A DNA stretch of 64,000 nucleotides from Kalmanozyma brasiliensis GHG001 (lineage: Eukaryota > Basidiomycota > Ustilaginomycetes > Ustilaginales), in the NCBI RefSeq assembly GCF_000497045.1, contig NW_015961981.1:622401-686400 (forward strand), given 5' to 3'. Both the position numbers and the translations under genes were made by a program. This document shows positions 52,401-61,873 of the stretch, piece after piece. The notes beneath the pieces are model-generated. The model saw only the letters and a program-made list of their open reading frames with translations, ran no database searches and was not told where the DNA came from. Position 1 is the stretch's first letter, and every line of letters starts with the position of its first letter.

Positions 52401-53103
52401 CATCGTCGTCCGCGGGCTGGTTGAACTGGTGGCCCTGCTGAGCTACCCTTGCAGCTGCCGCCTGCTGCCATGGCGCCGGTGGTGGATTTGGCTGGCTAGG
52501 TGCGTCGTTCCAGCCTGGAGCCGACGCAGCCTGCGCGTCGGTGTGATAGGCGCGTGCGCTGCGTTTGGTCTTGGCCGGACCTGCATCCGGTGCGAGGGCG
52601 GGGGCGGGACTAGGTTGACGAGCTTGCATGTTGAGACCCGCCATTTGCGACTCTACGCCGGCCATGGTGCCCGGCTGGGAGGGTGGACGAGGAGCGAGAC
52701 CGCCTTGCATCTGCTGCGGGGCCTGTTGTGGAGCAGCGCGACCGGGGTCTGCAGATGACTGTGGACCCATTTGCTGTGGAAACGGACGGGCGGGCAGCGA
52801 TCCCGGGCCGCCGGCCATGCTGTTGGAAGGAGAGGGCGCTGGTGGTCTAGCAAAAGGCATTCCGGCGGGCTGCTGAGGACGAGGCTGCATGGCGGGATTG
52901 GGTGGTGGACGAGCACCACCTTGCTGCTGCTGCTGCGGATATGGCTGCTGTGGTCGTACTTGCTGCGGCTGTGCCTGCTGGTGTGGTGGTGGTGGGAAGC
53001 GTCCTGGTTGCTGGGCGCCGAGAGGAGGTCCTGGGCGCGGAGGAGCCGGTTGGCCTTGGAAGGGAGCCCCACCGGGCGCCTGACATGGCTGTTGCGGGTT
53101 CAT
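49498..53103 (-). CDS. SEC24: COPII coat protein Sec24
   Basis: Cargo-selecting subunit of the COPII inner coat (Sec23/Sec24) at ER exit sites. It is a single exon of 1201 aa. Residues 1-330 are Pro/Gln/Gly-rich and disordered. Domains follow in order: a zinc finger with CKRCRAYINAWCVFVEGGQK and CNLC (about 412-440), the vWA-like trunk starting PLTYFFAIDVSYSAVRSGAL, beta-barrel and helical segments (SPGQLILPESFKLFPLYALA), and a gelsolin-like domain (GAYLLENGEMCILWLGANVN). The N-terminus is longer than in yeast Sec24 (926 aa). The C-terminal end SSDMTSGKEESSSWFSS contains a possible splice donor (GG|GTAAGG, near 49528), so the last few residues are uncertain. It is divergent from CCP1 across 1.3 kb. 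Confidence 0.96.
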   Translation of the reverse strand: MNPQQPCQAPGGAPFQGQPAPPRPGPPLGAQQPGRFPPPPHQQAQPQQVRPQQPYPQQQQQGGARPPPNPAMQPRPQQPAGMPFARPPAPSPSNSMAGGPGSLPARPFPQQMGPQSSADPGRAAPQQAPQQMQGGLAPRPPSQPGTMAGVESQMAGLNMQARQPSPAPALAPDAGPAKTKRSARAYHTDAQAASAPGWNDAPSQPNPPPAPWQQAAAARVAQQGHQFNQPADDDAALDQMPGQRNMISPAQAAHNRAMMNQTQAAARPNMPNNPQSSVPGMQAALGGGAGAGNVGIAQPPHQAGQRFAGPRSKIDPDQIPSPVEMQDADQEFFDKEWFATCGRGGMPLSTTSFAAVDQGNCSPKHLRLTTYSMPATDELATTSQLPLAVLLQPFGQLRADEAPIPVATFGESGPPRCKRCRAYINAWCVFVEGGQKWTCNLCGTATEVAADYFCNLDMSGRRVDFDQRPELSRGSIDFAVPKEYWAVQSTPPASVLLPVAPASTRTETAKLEPKADAKDYEGTTLGLSGQGAQAAKSATKAANDALSGLQLGKGRTTVRAPRPLTYFFAIDVSYSAVRSGALASSVAAIRETLYGPKESAAEQGTNGAPDADATAGPGFGLVEGARVAILTFDRALHFYNLAPELDQAQMLVVGDIDEPFVPISDGLLADVWESRHLIEGLLDQLPSMFAENMVGDAALGAAVRGAQAALSTIGGQANIFLSTIPTVGPGALKHREDTKLYGTDKEKNLFVPQDGFYRGVAEECVDAGIGINLFFFPSQYIDVATIGVLPGFTGGDVFFHPRFDPVRDGIRLQSEVRRTVLRETAYNVTMRLRCSNGLRVADHFGNFFQRNSTDLELGTMDADKCIAALVKHDGKLDEKHEAHFQCAVLYTTAQGERRVRCHNIAVPVTSLLGNVFRYADMDSAVAYYSKEVVSLAHAKPLKEVRHYLTDKCVKILLAYRRNCASSTSPGQLILPESFKLFPLYALAINKTKCIKGGNVTSDVRAFYMRFFRAQGVSAIMSMLYPRMIALHTMSDADGSPIQIQQPDGTTVDGTRIKTPALMRPSYLRMEGHGAYLLENGEMCILWLGANVNPRLLEDLYGVNSLEEIDARMTRLPKLPTKLSKQVRAMIQSFAVQRNKPELPVLIARQNRDGTEVELANSLVEDQNNDAMSYVDYLCHVHRIISSDMTSGKEESSSWFSS

Positions 53104-54373
53104 CTTTAGAGATGCAGGAAGACGACTGAACCGCCCTCAAAGGTCGGCGATGACTGCCAGGGAGTCCGACACGTGCTTGACGCCGTGTCGCGTGCAATGC
53201 GGTCGCACTTTTGAGGTTGACTTCTAGCGGCGATCGAGCCAATGCGAGGCTGTGTCGTAGATGGATCGATCCTTTGCGCTTTCCAGTGAGTCTTGTAAGG
53301 ATGTGGGAACCGAACGTTTGGTTGTGCGAGGGAAGCGTAGGATGGTGAGTCGCGAAGAACAAAAGGACTCAAGTGAAATGTGACACGCAACACTTGAGAC
53401 ACCACGCCCACCTCCGCCCGTGCGCTTGTCGTCAGGCGCTTGGCTGGCTGGTTGGCTGTGTGGGTTGGCTCGGCAAGTCTTCCAGCTCAGCGCGAAATGC
53501 AAAAGTCGTGCGAGTCGTGTCTTTCTGAGGCTCGGATTGTGATTGAGCCGATGTAACATATTCAAGAAAAGCGATAGTCAAAGATCGGCAGGAGAATTTT
53601 CTCGGATCGACAAGATCTGTCCAGGACCGCTAGGCTGGGAAGGTGGCTAAAGCTTGGGAGCTGGAGAAGGCCAAAACGTGTGCTAACGCGATTGGGTAGG
53701 GTGACAGTGGCGCGGTTCGACGGCGAACGACGTGCAGCTGTCCGGCGACCGAGCATGCATGGACTGAGTGCTTTTCACACAGAGGAGCTGCACAACGTTC
53801 TTCCAAGTGGTTCGAGCAACAGCGCGAATCGCGAATAAAAATGATGCAAGTTGGCTGACAAATTCCACTTCACCGGCTCGTGGCTGCGTTGAAGGCGGCT
53901 CGAGTCCGGCTCTCGAGATAAGGAGAACGCGGCTTTGTCCGATGGTCGAAAGCCCACATCGGGACTCCTCACGACGCATGCTGAATCTATCTTTGCTTCG
54001 CACACTCCGTTCTTGGAAGCTCATCTTCCTTTTGTGAAGCTCATGGCACGAGGCTATGCGGGAACTCGTAGTAGCTGCGCCACACGATTGACGTCAAGAT
54101 GGATGACCCTGAACGCCGATCATCAATCAGCTGCTGAAAATGAGAAAAAGCCCCGACCGGCTACGGTGAAAGGGCGGAAATCAACAATTCTCAAGAGTGG
54201 TACCGAGCAGCTGCTCACCTGGGTGGCCAAGCGAGCCAGCATTTCTTCCAGAGAGAGATGGGAGAGCAGGGCTCCCCGCCAAACGATTCATGCTCAGTTC
54301 GGTAGCTGCGCTCTCCTTTCCTTTCCTTCCCGACCACATCATCTCCACCCCTATTCGTATACTTCGATTCAAG
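53104..54373. promoter_or_regulatory. Divergent SEC24/CCP1 intergenic region
   Basis: 1.27 kb between the start codons. An inverted CCAAT box (ATTGG) at 53691 could be a Hap-complex site for the respiratory gene CCP1, but it is 680 bp away and unproven. The stretch just upstream of CCP1 is C/T-rich. No gene is recognised. Confidence 0.4.
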
Positions 54374-55567
54374 ATGGCCTCTCTTCGCACTGGTCTTCGT
54401 GTCGCGCAGCCTTTGCGAGCATCGGCTCGCAACTTTGCTCGTCCCTCGATCCGATCCAGCGTGCGCCACTACAGCAGCCCTGCTCCTGGCTCGCCCCCTC
54501 CTCCTCAGCCTTCGTCGAGCTCGTCCACCAGCAAGGTGCTTCTCACCTCGGTCGCCATCGCCGCTGCCGCCGGTGGTGCATTCCTCGCCCTCGGTCGCGA
54601 TGACAAGAAGTCGACGCTCGGCGTAGGTGCCGACGGTGCCAACAAGCTCCAGGGCTCCAAGGGCTCCGTTCCCCCCACCACTAGCGCCCACTCCAAGGAG
54701 GATTACCAGGCGGTCTACAACGCTATCGCCGAGCAGCTCGAGTCGAACCCCGAGTACGACGATGGCTCGTACGGCCCTGTCCTCGTTCGTCTCGCATGGC
54801 ACGCTTCAGGCACCTACGACAAGCACAGCAACACTGGTGGTTCCAACGGTGCCACGATGCGATTCGCTCCCGAGTCGGAGCACGGTGCTAACGCTGGTCT
54901 CGGCGCCGCCCGTGACTTTATGGAGAAGATCCACAAGAAGTTCCCTTGGATCACCTACTCGGATCTCTGGACGCTCGGTGGTGTCGCTGCCGTTCAGGAG
55001 CTTGGCGGTCCCAAGATCCCCTGGCGCCCTGGCCGTCTGGACGCCACTGCCGACAAGTGCACTCCCGATGGCCGACTTCCCGACGGTGACAAGGGCCAGG
55101 ACCACCTGCGTTACATCTTCAACAAGATGGGCTTCAACGACCAGGAGATTGTCGCTCTTTCGGGTGCTCACGCTCTTGGCCGATGCCACACGGACCGATC
55201 CGGATTTGAGGGCCCTTGGACTCACGCTCCCACCTCGTTCACCAACGAGTACTTCAACCTGTTGATGAACGAGAAGTGGAACCTGCGCAAGTGGAACGGA
55301 CCTCCTCAGTTTGAGGACAAGTCGACCAAGGCGCTGATGATGCTCATGACCGACATGGCTTTGGTACAGGACCCTTCGTTCAAGAAGCACGTTCAGCGAT
55401 ACGCCAAGAGCGAGGACGAGTTCTTCAACGACTTCCGAAGTGCCTACGCCAAGCTGCTCGAGCTCGGTGTTCCCGCCGAGAACTTTAAGAAGTTTGAGAC
55501 CAAGCTGGACGGCGGCAGGCCGTTCGAGTTTGCCACCTCTGCTGAGCAGGAGAACGCCAAGCAGTAG
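54374..55567 (+). CDS. CCP1: Mitochondrial cytochrome c peroxidase
   Basis: Haem peroxidase of the mitochondrial intermembrane space that reduces hydrogen peroxide with cytochrome c electrons. It is a single exon of 397 aa from the ATG at 54374; upstream in-frame codons are poor. The N-terminus is a bipartite presequence: an Arg-rich matrix signal (residues 1-36), a Pro/Ser linker, and a hydrophobic helix ([19 protein letters not shown]) that would be cleaved to release the enzyme. Catalytic residues are all present at the yeast spacing: distal Arg139, Trp142 and His143 ([12 protein letters not shown]), proximal His266 ([10 protein letters not shown]) and the radical-forming Trp282 ([10 protein letters not shown]). 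The Trp confirms a cytochrome c peroxidase rather than an ascorbate peroxidase-like enzyme lacking it. Confidence 0.96.
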   Translation: MASLRTGLRVAQPLRASARNFARPSIRSSVRHYSSPAPGSPPPPQPSSSSSTSKVLLTSVAIAAAAGGAFLALGRDDKKSTLGVGADGANKLQGSKGSVPPTTSAHSKEDYQAVYNAIAEQLESNPEYDDGSYGPVLVRLAWHASGTYDKHSNTGGSNGATMRFAPESEHGANAGLGAARDFMEKIHKKFPWITYSDLWTLGGVAAVQELGGPKIPWRPGRLDATADKCTPDGRLPDGDKGQDHLRYIFNKMGFNDQEIVALSGAHALGRCHTDRSGFEGPWTHAPTSFTNEYFNLLMNEKWNLRKWNGPPQFEDKSTKALMMLMTDMALVQDPSFKKHVQRYAKSEDEFFNDFRSAYAKLLELGVPAENFKKFETKLDGGRPFEFATSAEQENAKQ

Positions 55568-56127
55568 AGTAGTTGAAGTCACTTGCATTTCGATAAAGCT
55601 TCCTTGTACCCTACGCTCTCCACGATAATCTGCATTCAACTTGGCCTTGATCACCTGTTCGGAGATAGCAGCACTCAGACTCTGCGTATCGATCGAGCAA
55701 GAGCGCACAGCTTGGCGTTGCATGGTCAAATAGATAACGGTGGTCGCTTGTGCTGGCTCACACGCTACACTCTGATTTCAGCGGTTGTTGTGTAGAACCG
55801 ACGTCGAGCCGTTGCTTGGTCGGTCGCCTCCAACCACGCCAACTTGAACCATTACGGACGCCGTGGGTGAATGGCGGTGCCGGCAAGGCGTGTGCGTGGG
55901 CGACAATCAAGCACATTCTCATTGCTGACCGTCGTTGTAAGAGTTTTATGGTGATTGCCTCGGTGGATCCGACATGCTCTGCTGGATCACTGCAACTGAG
56001 TCTGAGCGTGAGAAGCGTTGGGACTGGAAGCTGTCCACTTGCGGACCTGCCGACCCGAGTCACAAGAAGAATTGGGCGGTCGGCAATCGGAGCCTTTTCT
56101 TCCAAAAAGCGTAATTTTTGAGAAGCA

Positions 56128-56156
56128 CAGCACAGCACAGCACAGCGCAGCACAGA
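56128..56156. repeat. (CACAG)n short tandem repeat
   Basis: About six copies of a CACAG-type pentamer, one with a CGCAG variant, some 270 bp upstream of TRP1. Confidence 0.8.
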
Positions 56157-56363
56157 CCTTTGGAACCCAACTAGCCACCACCGATTCATGCTTTCTTTGC
56201 AACCTTCAATTGACTTTCTCCTACGCCTCTCGGCCCTCTCCATCAATCACATTGGACCCACCAGACCCACACTGCAACGGTTAGCCAGGCCCGACTCTGA
56301 CCCACTTCCAGCTGTCACTGAACACGTCAGCCAATCCGGCTGGTTCCGCCGCATCGGAGTCGC

Positions 56364-56370
56364 ATATAAG
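56364..56370 (+). promoter_or_regulatory. Putative TATA box of TRP1
   Basis: ATATAAG about 60 bp before the TRP1 start codon, followed by a C/T-rich leader. The spacing is plausible for a fungal TATA element. Confidence 0.4.
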
Positions 56371-56429
56371 CAAGCTCGTCTCACAGCGACTCATACCTCC
56401 CTTCTACACGCAATCCGCCTCACTTCGTC

Positions 56430-58940
56430 ATGTCGCTCCCTACCGAAGGCCTCGTCTCTGTCGCCTCCAATGTGCAGTACCAGGCTATCGGCACGGGCTC
56501 CACCGCTGCCAAGGGCAAGACCGTGTTGATCGACAACTACGACAGCTTCACCTACAACGTCGTCCAGTTCCTCGCCGAGGCCGGTGCGGATCTCGTCGTC
56601 TACCGTAACGACAAGGTCACCATCGAGGAAATCGAAGCACTCCACCCCGCCAACATCGTCATTAGCCCCGGACCCGGTCACCCCCTCCACGACTCGGGCA
56701 TCTCGATCCCTTGCATCAAGCACTTTGCCGGCAAGATCCCCATCCTCGGCGTCTGCATGGGTCTTCAGTCGATCTACTCGGCCTACACGGGTATCGTCGA
56801 GTTCGCCGGCGAAATCGTTCACGGCAAGACGTCCGAGATTGCGCACGACGGCAAGGGCCTTTACGCTGGCCTTCCCGCTCACGGTGTCGTAGGCACAAGA
56901 TATCACAGTCTTGCCGCTCAGCTGCCAAGCTTGCCCAAAGAACTCGTCGTCACCTCCAAGACCGCCAGCGGTGTCGTCATGGGCATCCGTCACACTCGCT
57001 ACACCATCGAAGCCGTTCAGTATCACCCAGAAAGCATCCTCAGCAAGGGCGGCCGCGAGATGATGGTCAACTTCCTCAGCTGGACCGGCGGCACCTGGGA
57101 TGCCAACCCACAGGCCAAGGTCGACGCCGCCGCCATCGAGCGCGCAGAAAGCACCACCGAGCCGGTGCTCGCTATGGCTGCTCCCAGTACCGAAAACGCC
57201 GCTCCCAACGGAACCGCCATCGCTCACTCTACGCCTGCCGCGCCTGCCGCTGCTGCCACCGGCAGCGTTGGGACCATTCTCGAGAGGATCCACGTGCAGC
57301 GCCTCAAGGACATCGCCGCCTCCAAGGCCATCCTCGGCTTCTCGCAGCGCGATCTCGATATTGCGCTCTCGCTCCACCTCGCTCCTCCTCTCATCAACTT
57401 CCCCGAGAGGCTGCAGCGTCACGCGTCTCGCGGTCTGCCCGGCGTCATGGCCGAGATGAAGCGTGCCAGTCCTAGCAAGGGCGACATTGACCCTACCGCC
57501 CATGCCGGCGCTCAAGCGCTCGCATATGCACGAGGCGGTGCTAGCGTCATCAGCGTGCTCACCGAGCCCAAGTGGTTCAAGGGCACCCTGCACGACCTGT
57601 CCCTCGCCAGAAAAGCCGTCGACAACATGCCCGACCGCCCTGCCATCCTGAGGAAAGACTTTATCGTTGATACCTATCAGATCGCCGAGGCGCGCCTCGC
57701 CGGTGCCGACACGGTTCTGCTCATCGTCGCCATGCTCACCGACGACCACCTCAAGCAGCTCTACGACTACAGTCTCAGTCTCGGCATGGAACCGCTCGTC
57801 GAGGTCAACAACCCGGAGGAAATGACGCGCGCCATCCGACTCGGTGCCAAGGTGGTCGGCGTCAACAACCGCAACCTGCATGACTTTAATGTGGACATGG
57901 AGACGACGTCACGCCTAGCCGATGCGGCCAACAAGGGCGGTGTCATCTTGTGCGCGCTCAGCGGCATCAGTGGTCGCAGCGACGTGGCCAAGTATCTCCA
58001 GGAGGGCGTTGGTGCCGTGTTGGTCGGCGAAGCGCTGATGCGTGCCAAGGACAAGCGTGCTTTCATTCACGATTTGATCGGTCTTCCGTCGAGCAGCTCG
58101 GCCGCCGAGACCGTCCCCGGGTCTGTCGTGGGTCACGGTACGCTGGTCAAGATCTGCGGCCTGTCCACCGTCGAAGCGGCAGTCACGGCTGCCGAAGCGG
58201 GCGCCGACATGCTCGGTATGATCCTCGCCCCTGGTACCAAGCGCACCGTCACACTCGATCAAGCGGGCGAGATCATCAAAGCCGTCCGATCGCTCCCCAC
58301 CTCTACCACCACTGCGCTCGACCCGCTGGCCATCGCGGGGTCGATCGAAGCAGGCGTGACACCCGAGGACTGGTTCTCGCTGACGGCCAAGAAGCTTCGC
58401 TCCCGAGCGGGACGTCGACCTTTGCTGGTGGGCGTGTTCCGCGAACAACCGCTTGCCGAGGTCGCCGCCACTGCGGAGCGACTCGATCTCGACGTCGTCC
58501 AGCTGCACGGGCGCAGCGAGGGTATCGAATGGGCCAAGTTCCTCCCCGGTCGACTGGTCATTCGCGTCTTCTCTGTGGGACCGGATGCGAAGCTCAACGC
58601 AGGGTTGCTGCGAGAGATCAGCCGGCCCGGGTATCACCACATTGCAGCGCTCGACACGGCTGCTGCGAGCGGCGATGGTGGGAGCGGTCAGACGTTTGAC
58701 TGGAGCTTTGCCAAGGAGGCGCGCGAGGCGGATCCCTTGCCGGGTGTAGTGGGCGGGTCGGAGATGAGGCCTATGCCTGTGTTGCTGGCTGGTGGGTTGA
58801 CGGCGCAGAACGTGGCCGAGGCGATTGGGACCGCACAGCCGTTTGGTGTGGATACCAGCTCAGGTGTCGAGACCGACGGCAGGAAGGATTCGGACAAGAT
58901 CAGGGCGTTTGTCAAGGCTGCGAGGGCGGCCAGCGTCTGA
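56430..58940 (+). CDS. TRP1: Trifunctional tryptophan biosynthesis protein
   Basis: Single polypeptide of 836 aa combining three tryptophan-pathway activities in the G-C-F order typical of filamentous and basidiomycete fungi. Residues about 30-235: anthranilate synthase glutamine amidotransferase with Cys109 (GVCMGLQS), His199 and Glu201 (QYHPES). Residues about 285-555: indole-3-glycerol-phosphate synthase (AEMKRASPSKGDI, LRKDFIVDTYQI, GVNNRNLHDF, GAVLVGEALMRA). Residues about 580-836: phosphoribosylanthranilate isomerase (LVKICGLSTVEA, VQLHGRSEGIEW, GVDTSSGVETDGRKD). An Ala/Thr-rich linker joins the first two domains. It supplies glutamine-derived ammonia to a separate anthranilate synthase subunit and then runs later steps to indoleglycerol phosphate. 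It is intronless. The start ATG has C at -1 in CGTCATGTCGC. Confidence 0.97.
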   Translation: MSLPTEGLVSVASNVQYQAIGTGSTAAKGKTVLIDNYDSFTYNVVQFLAEAGADLVVYRNDKVTIEEIEALHPANIVISPGPGHPLHDSGISIPCIKHFAGKIPILGVCMGLQSIYSAYTGIVEFAGEIVHGKTSEIAHDGKGLYAGLPAHGVVGTRYHSLAAQLPSLPKELVVTSKTASGVVMGIRHTRYTIEAVQYHPESILSKGGREMMVNFLSWTGGTWDANPQAKVDAAAIERAESTTEPVLAMAAPSTENAAPNGTAIAHSTPAAPAAAATGSVGTILERIHVQRLKDIAASKAILGFSQRDLDIALSLHLAPPLINFPERLQRHASRGLPGVMAEMKRASPSKGDIDPTAHAGAQALAYARGGASVISVLTEPKWFKGTLHDLSLARKAVDNMPDRPAILRKDFIVDTYQIAEARLAGADTVLLIVAMLTDDHLKQLYDYSLSLGMEPLVEVNNPEEMTRAIRLGAKVVGVNNRNLHDFNVDMETTSRLADAANKGGVILCALSGISGRSDVAKYLQEGVGAVLVGEALMRAKDKRAFIHDLIGLPSSSSAAETVPGSVVGHGTLVKICGLSTVEAAVTAAEAGADMLGMILAPGTKRTVTLDQAGEIIKAVRSLPTSTTTALDPLAIAGSIEAGVTPEDWFSLTAKKLRSRAGRRPLLVGVFREQPLAEVAATAERLDLDVVQLHGRSEGIEWAKFLPGRLVIRVFSVGPDAKLNAGLLREISRPGYHHIAALDTAAASGDGGSGQTFDWSFAKEAREADPLPGVVGGSEMRPMPVLLAGGLTAQNVAEAIGTAQPFGVDTSSGVETDGRKDSDKIRAFVKAARAASV

Positions 58941-59236
58941 GATCCCGACCTGCATCTGCATCAATCACTTTGCTTCATCACATTTGTCGTGGCTCAATTT
59001 ACACTTGAATGCTCCATCCTCATCGCGATCACGTCTGTGTGTTCAACTGCGCATCACACACGCTGCAAGTCACTCTGTGGGAATGGTTGGAATACTTTCG
59101 AAACTGTATGCGGTGGAACTTACCTACTATGCGGGGTGACAGGGGGGGGGGGGGGGNNNNNNNNNNNNNNNNNNNNNNNNATGGATGATGCAGAGGGTAT
59201 TACATGAATGTGCTTCAGGGGAGTGAACGTGGGGTT
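58941..59236. other. Convergent 3' region with an assembly gap
   Basis: About 296 bp between TRP1 and KAP95 stop codons. It contains a poly-G run and an N run (listed separately). Confidence 0.6.
59142..59180. other. Poly-G tract and 24-N assembly gap
   Basis: Fifteen G residues at 59142-59156 run directly into 24 Ns at 59157-59180. The real size of the gap is unknown. No coding sequence is broken, as both flanking genes end before it. Confidence 0.98.
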
Positions 59237-61873
59237 TTACTTTGTGGCCTTTTTGAGCATCTCCCTTGCCCAGGTGGCGGTCTTCCTAGTCTCCTGGCCG
59301 TTGCCACGACCTCTTCCTGCCTTGACAAACTCCGCCACCCAAGGGCTGCTCAGCAGAGCTTTGAGTTCGCCGTTGGGGAAAGCGCTAGCGATGTCGCCGA
59401 GCAAGCCCAGTGCGCCACGGATCAACGGTTCGGAGGCCTGACTCTGCGTCTGTGCCTGTGCTACCAGCGTGATGAACCCAAACATGCTCTCCACATACGG
59501 TTGGAGCGCTTCCACCCGGTTCCCCGAACGCAACCCCGACACGGTCCCCACATACGCCTCGCAGATCCCCTCGCGCAACGAGTTGATGTAGTCCAGCATG
59601 TCATAATCGTTCGGATCCACCGTCTGGATCAACGACGCCTGCTGCAACACCGACATGGCCATCTGGAGGTACTTTTCGAACGACGCCCCGATTGCCATCG
59701 CAATGTCCCCAAAGCACGACAGGATCGGCGGCTTGACACTCCTGTTCAACTGCGGCGATTGCAGGTTGGCGAACAAAGCGTTCATAAAGTCGTCGCAGTA
59801 CTTGGCCGAGTTCTCGCCGAGTGCACGGCAGATGTCGCCGATGAGCCCAACACTGATCGAACACAGCTGGTATTCTTCGTGGTTGCGAAGGCCTTCGACC
59901 ATGAAGGGCAGGAAGGCGCCCAAGTACTTTTCAAAGTCGCCCTCAAAGGCCGAGATCACGGCGCCGACGGTGAAGAAGGCATCTTCAAGGACCGTAGGTT
60001 GCTTGCCGCCGTTTTGGATGAGCGTCAGGAGGTTGGTCATAATACGGTCGCCCAAGGGAAGCGTTTCGCGGCCCAGACGGCGCACACAGGCCATCAAGAC
60101 ACTGCACAGGTTGCCCTGTAGCTCGGACCAGTTGTTGCGGTCGTCCATGCCGACGAGCTGACCCGCCACGTCGTTGAGCTGCTGCTGTCGGTCCAGGATC
60201 TGCACCAAGACGCCGCTGGCCTGGTGGAGGCAGTCAGCTGCACAATTGGTGACGGAGCTGGCCAGCGCTTCGTACGCGGAAGTGCGGCTGTTGGACTCGT
60301 TGGACGTGCGCCCAGTCGCCTGGAGCAAGCTCGAGACGATGCCCTCGAAGAATGGCGAGAGAGGCGTGGTTGCCACCGAAGCGGCGTCCGTGGGCTCGCC
60401 AGCGCTGTCGTAGGCCACTGCGTTGGCGCCAAGCTGCTCGGAAAGGTTCATGATGGCCCAGCAGCAGTTGGTGACAATGCGGGGCTCGTCCTGCAGACCA
60501 AGCACAAGGGCCTGAACGAGCGCAGGGAGGTGAACGTCGGTCTTGATCGAGTCGCAGCAAAGGTCCGAGATGCGTCCAAGTGTCCAAGCGGCCGTGTCCT
60601 TGACGGCGATGCTCTGGTCGCGCAGCATCTCGATGATCGTTGGGAGTGCCGATTCGACCAAGGGAGCCAGCGTCTTGCGGTCGGGTCCTTCCATGATGGA
60701 ACCGAAACACATGACCGCGGCTTCACGCGCATGCCAGTCGGGGTTCTTGATGTTGCTCTCGACAAAGGGAACGGCCAGGCGGACAATGTCGTCGCCGACC
60801 ACCTGGGCGAGAAGACCAACACAGGTACCGGCGGCTTTGGAGACGTCCCACTCGTCTTCGTCGGCGTCCTCGTCCTGGGTCTTGAGCAGTTCGAGCAGGA
60901 CAGGTACAATGTCGGGAAGGGCGATGCGGGCAAAGTTGTAGCAAGCGCGTTCGGGCTCTTCGTTGAACTCGAGCGCCTCCTCCGCCTCGAGAGCCAGCTC
61001 GATCTCTTCGTCGCAGACGGTGGACCAGAATTCGACGGCTTGCAACGCCACCTTGGGCTCCGAGTCGCGCATGCCGAGGACGGTGAGACCAAAGAGAGCC
61101 TGCTCCATGTAGAAGCGCATCTTATCGTAGTAGAGCTGCATGATGCGGACCAACGCTTCGTATGCTGCGACCTTGACCGAGATGTTAGGACTCTGCGTCG
61201 CTTCGCAGACGACCTGCATGATGTAGTTGCGCTCGCCTTCGCGTTCGAAGTTGGCACGGACGAATTCGAGCGAGTTGTAGAGCGCCTGGAGGGCAGCGAG
61301 CTGGACTTCGGGCGCTGGCTCTTCCTTGCGGGCGCCCTGGATGACGGCGGTGAGGATCTCGTTGGACTGTGCCGCCAGAACGTCGGAGCTGATGCCCTCG
61401 CAAGTGAAACCGATGGCTTGAAGAGCGGCCTGTCGCAAGCGCATGTTGTTGGCATCGCCCATGGCCCCCAAGAGTTGCGAGATGAGCTCGTTCCAGAGTC
61501 CAACGGGCAGTTCGATAGCAGCAATGGCGGCGATCACCTGGGCTGCAGCGGTGCCTGCGCGGTGCTCTTGGCTGCCGAGGGAGCTGAGTACTTTTTGCTT
61601 GATCTCATCGCGGCTGGTCTGTGGTAGTTGTGTCCATCGTGCGGTGTATTCTTCGACTCGGGTCTGATCGCGCGCGGTGAGTGCATTCTTGACGGCGAGA
61701 CCAGCAGCGGTTCGAATATGCGAGGGCGACTGTTCGTTGGCCAATTCTGCAGCGAGGGTGCTCATGTACACGGGATAGCTATCGCGAGCGGCTGCCTCGA
61801 GCTTCTGTTCGGCATCTGTGCGGATGGCCTGATCCGGCGAGAGCGAATTTGTCAAGAGCTGATTTGCGTCCAT
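59237..61873 (-). CDS. KAP95: Importin-beta (karyopherin beta-1)
   Basis: Nuclear import receptor that carries importin-alpha bound to NLS cargo through the pore and releases it on RanGTP binding. It is a single exon of 878 aa, close to yeast Kap95 (861 aa). The N-terminus is MDANQLLTNSLSPDQAIRTD, the Importin-N domain. HEAT repeats run throughout, with conserved GLWNELISQLLGAMGD, the acidic loop DEDADEDEWDVSKAAGTC (repeat 8) and VKDTAAWTLGRISDL. The frame stays open 20 codons upstream to a TTG; the ATG at 61873 (context CAAAATGGAC) is the natural start. A long antisense ORF opposite is not called. Confidence 0.97.
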   Translation of the reverse strand: MDANQLLTNSLSPDQAIRTDAEQKLEAAARDSYPVYMSTLAAELANEQSPSHIRTAAGLAVKNALTARDQTRVEEYTARWTQLPQTSRDEIKQKVLSSLGSQEHRAGTAAAQVIAAIAAIELPVGLWNELISQLLGAMGDANNMRLRQAALQAIGFTCEGISSDVLAAQSNEILTAVIQGARKEEPAPEVQLAALQALYNSLEFVRANFEREGERNYIMQVVCEATQSPNISVKVAAYEALVRIMQLYYDKMRFYMEQALFGLTVLGMRDSEPKVALQAVEFWSTVCDEEIELALEAEEALEFNEEPERACYNFARIALPDIVPVLLELLKTQDEDADEDEWDVSKAAGTCVGLLAQVVGDDIVRLAVPFVESNIKNPDWHAREAAVMCFGSIMEGPDRKTLAPLVESALPTIIEMLRDQSIAVKDTAAWTLGRISDLCCDSIKTDVHLPALVQALVLGLQDEPRIVTNCCWAIMNLSEQLGANAVAYDSAGEPTDAASVATTPLSPFFEGIVSSLLQATGRTSNESNSRTSAYEALASSVTNCAADCLHQASGVLVQILDRQQQLNDVAGQLVGMDDRNNWSELQGNLCSVLMACVRRLGRETLPLGDRIMTNLLTLIQNGGKQPTVLEDAFFTVGAVISAFEGDFEKYLGAFLPFMVEGLRNHEEYQLCSISVGLIGDICRALGENSAKYCDDFMNALFANLQSPQLNRSVKPPILSCFGDIAMAIGASFEKYLQMAMSVLQQASLIQTVDPNDYDMLDYINSLREGICEAYVGTVSGLRSGNRVEALQPYVESMFGFITLVAQAQTQSQASEPLIRGALGLLGDIASAFPNGELKALLSSPWVAEFVKAGRGRGNGQETRKTATWAREMLKKATK

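Larger units (their letters stand above)
55568..56429. promoter_or_regulatory. TRP1 upstream region
   Basis: 862 bp between CCP1 and TRP1, in the same orientation. It holds a TATA-like ATATAAG at 56364 and a short CACAG pentanucleotide repeat. No extra gene is recognised. Confidence 0.45.

Noticed and set aside
49561..52758. 1065-codon ORF on the plus strand opposite SEC24
   Set aside because: It has no recognisable domain and lies fully antisense to a conserved gene. Strong codon bias in GC-rich coding DNA removes stop codons on the other strand.
56391..57881. 496-codon ORF opposite TRP1, and similar long ORFs opposite CCT6 (3212-4432) and KAP95 (60224-61627)
   Set aside because: They share the same codon-bias artefact; none starts or ends at plausible gene boundaries.
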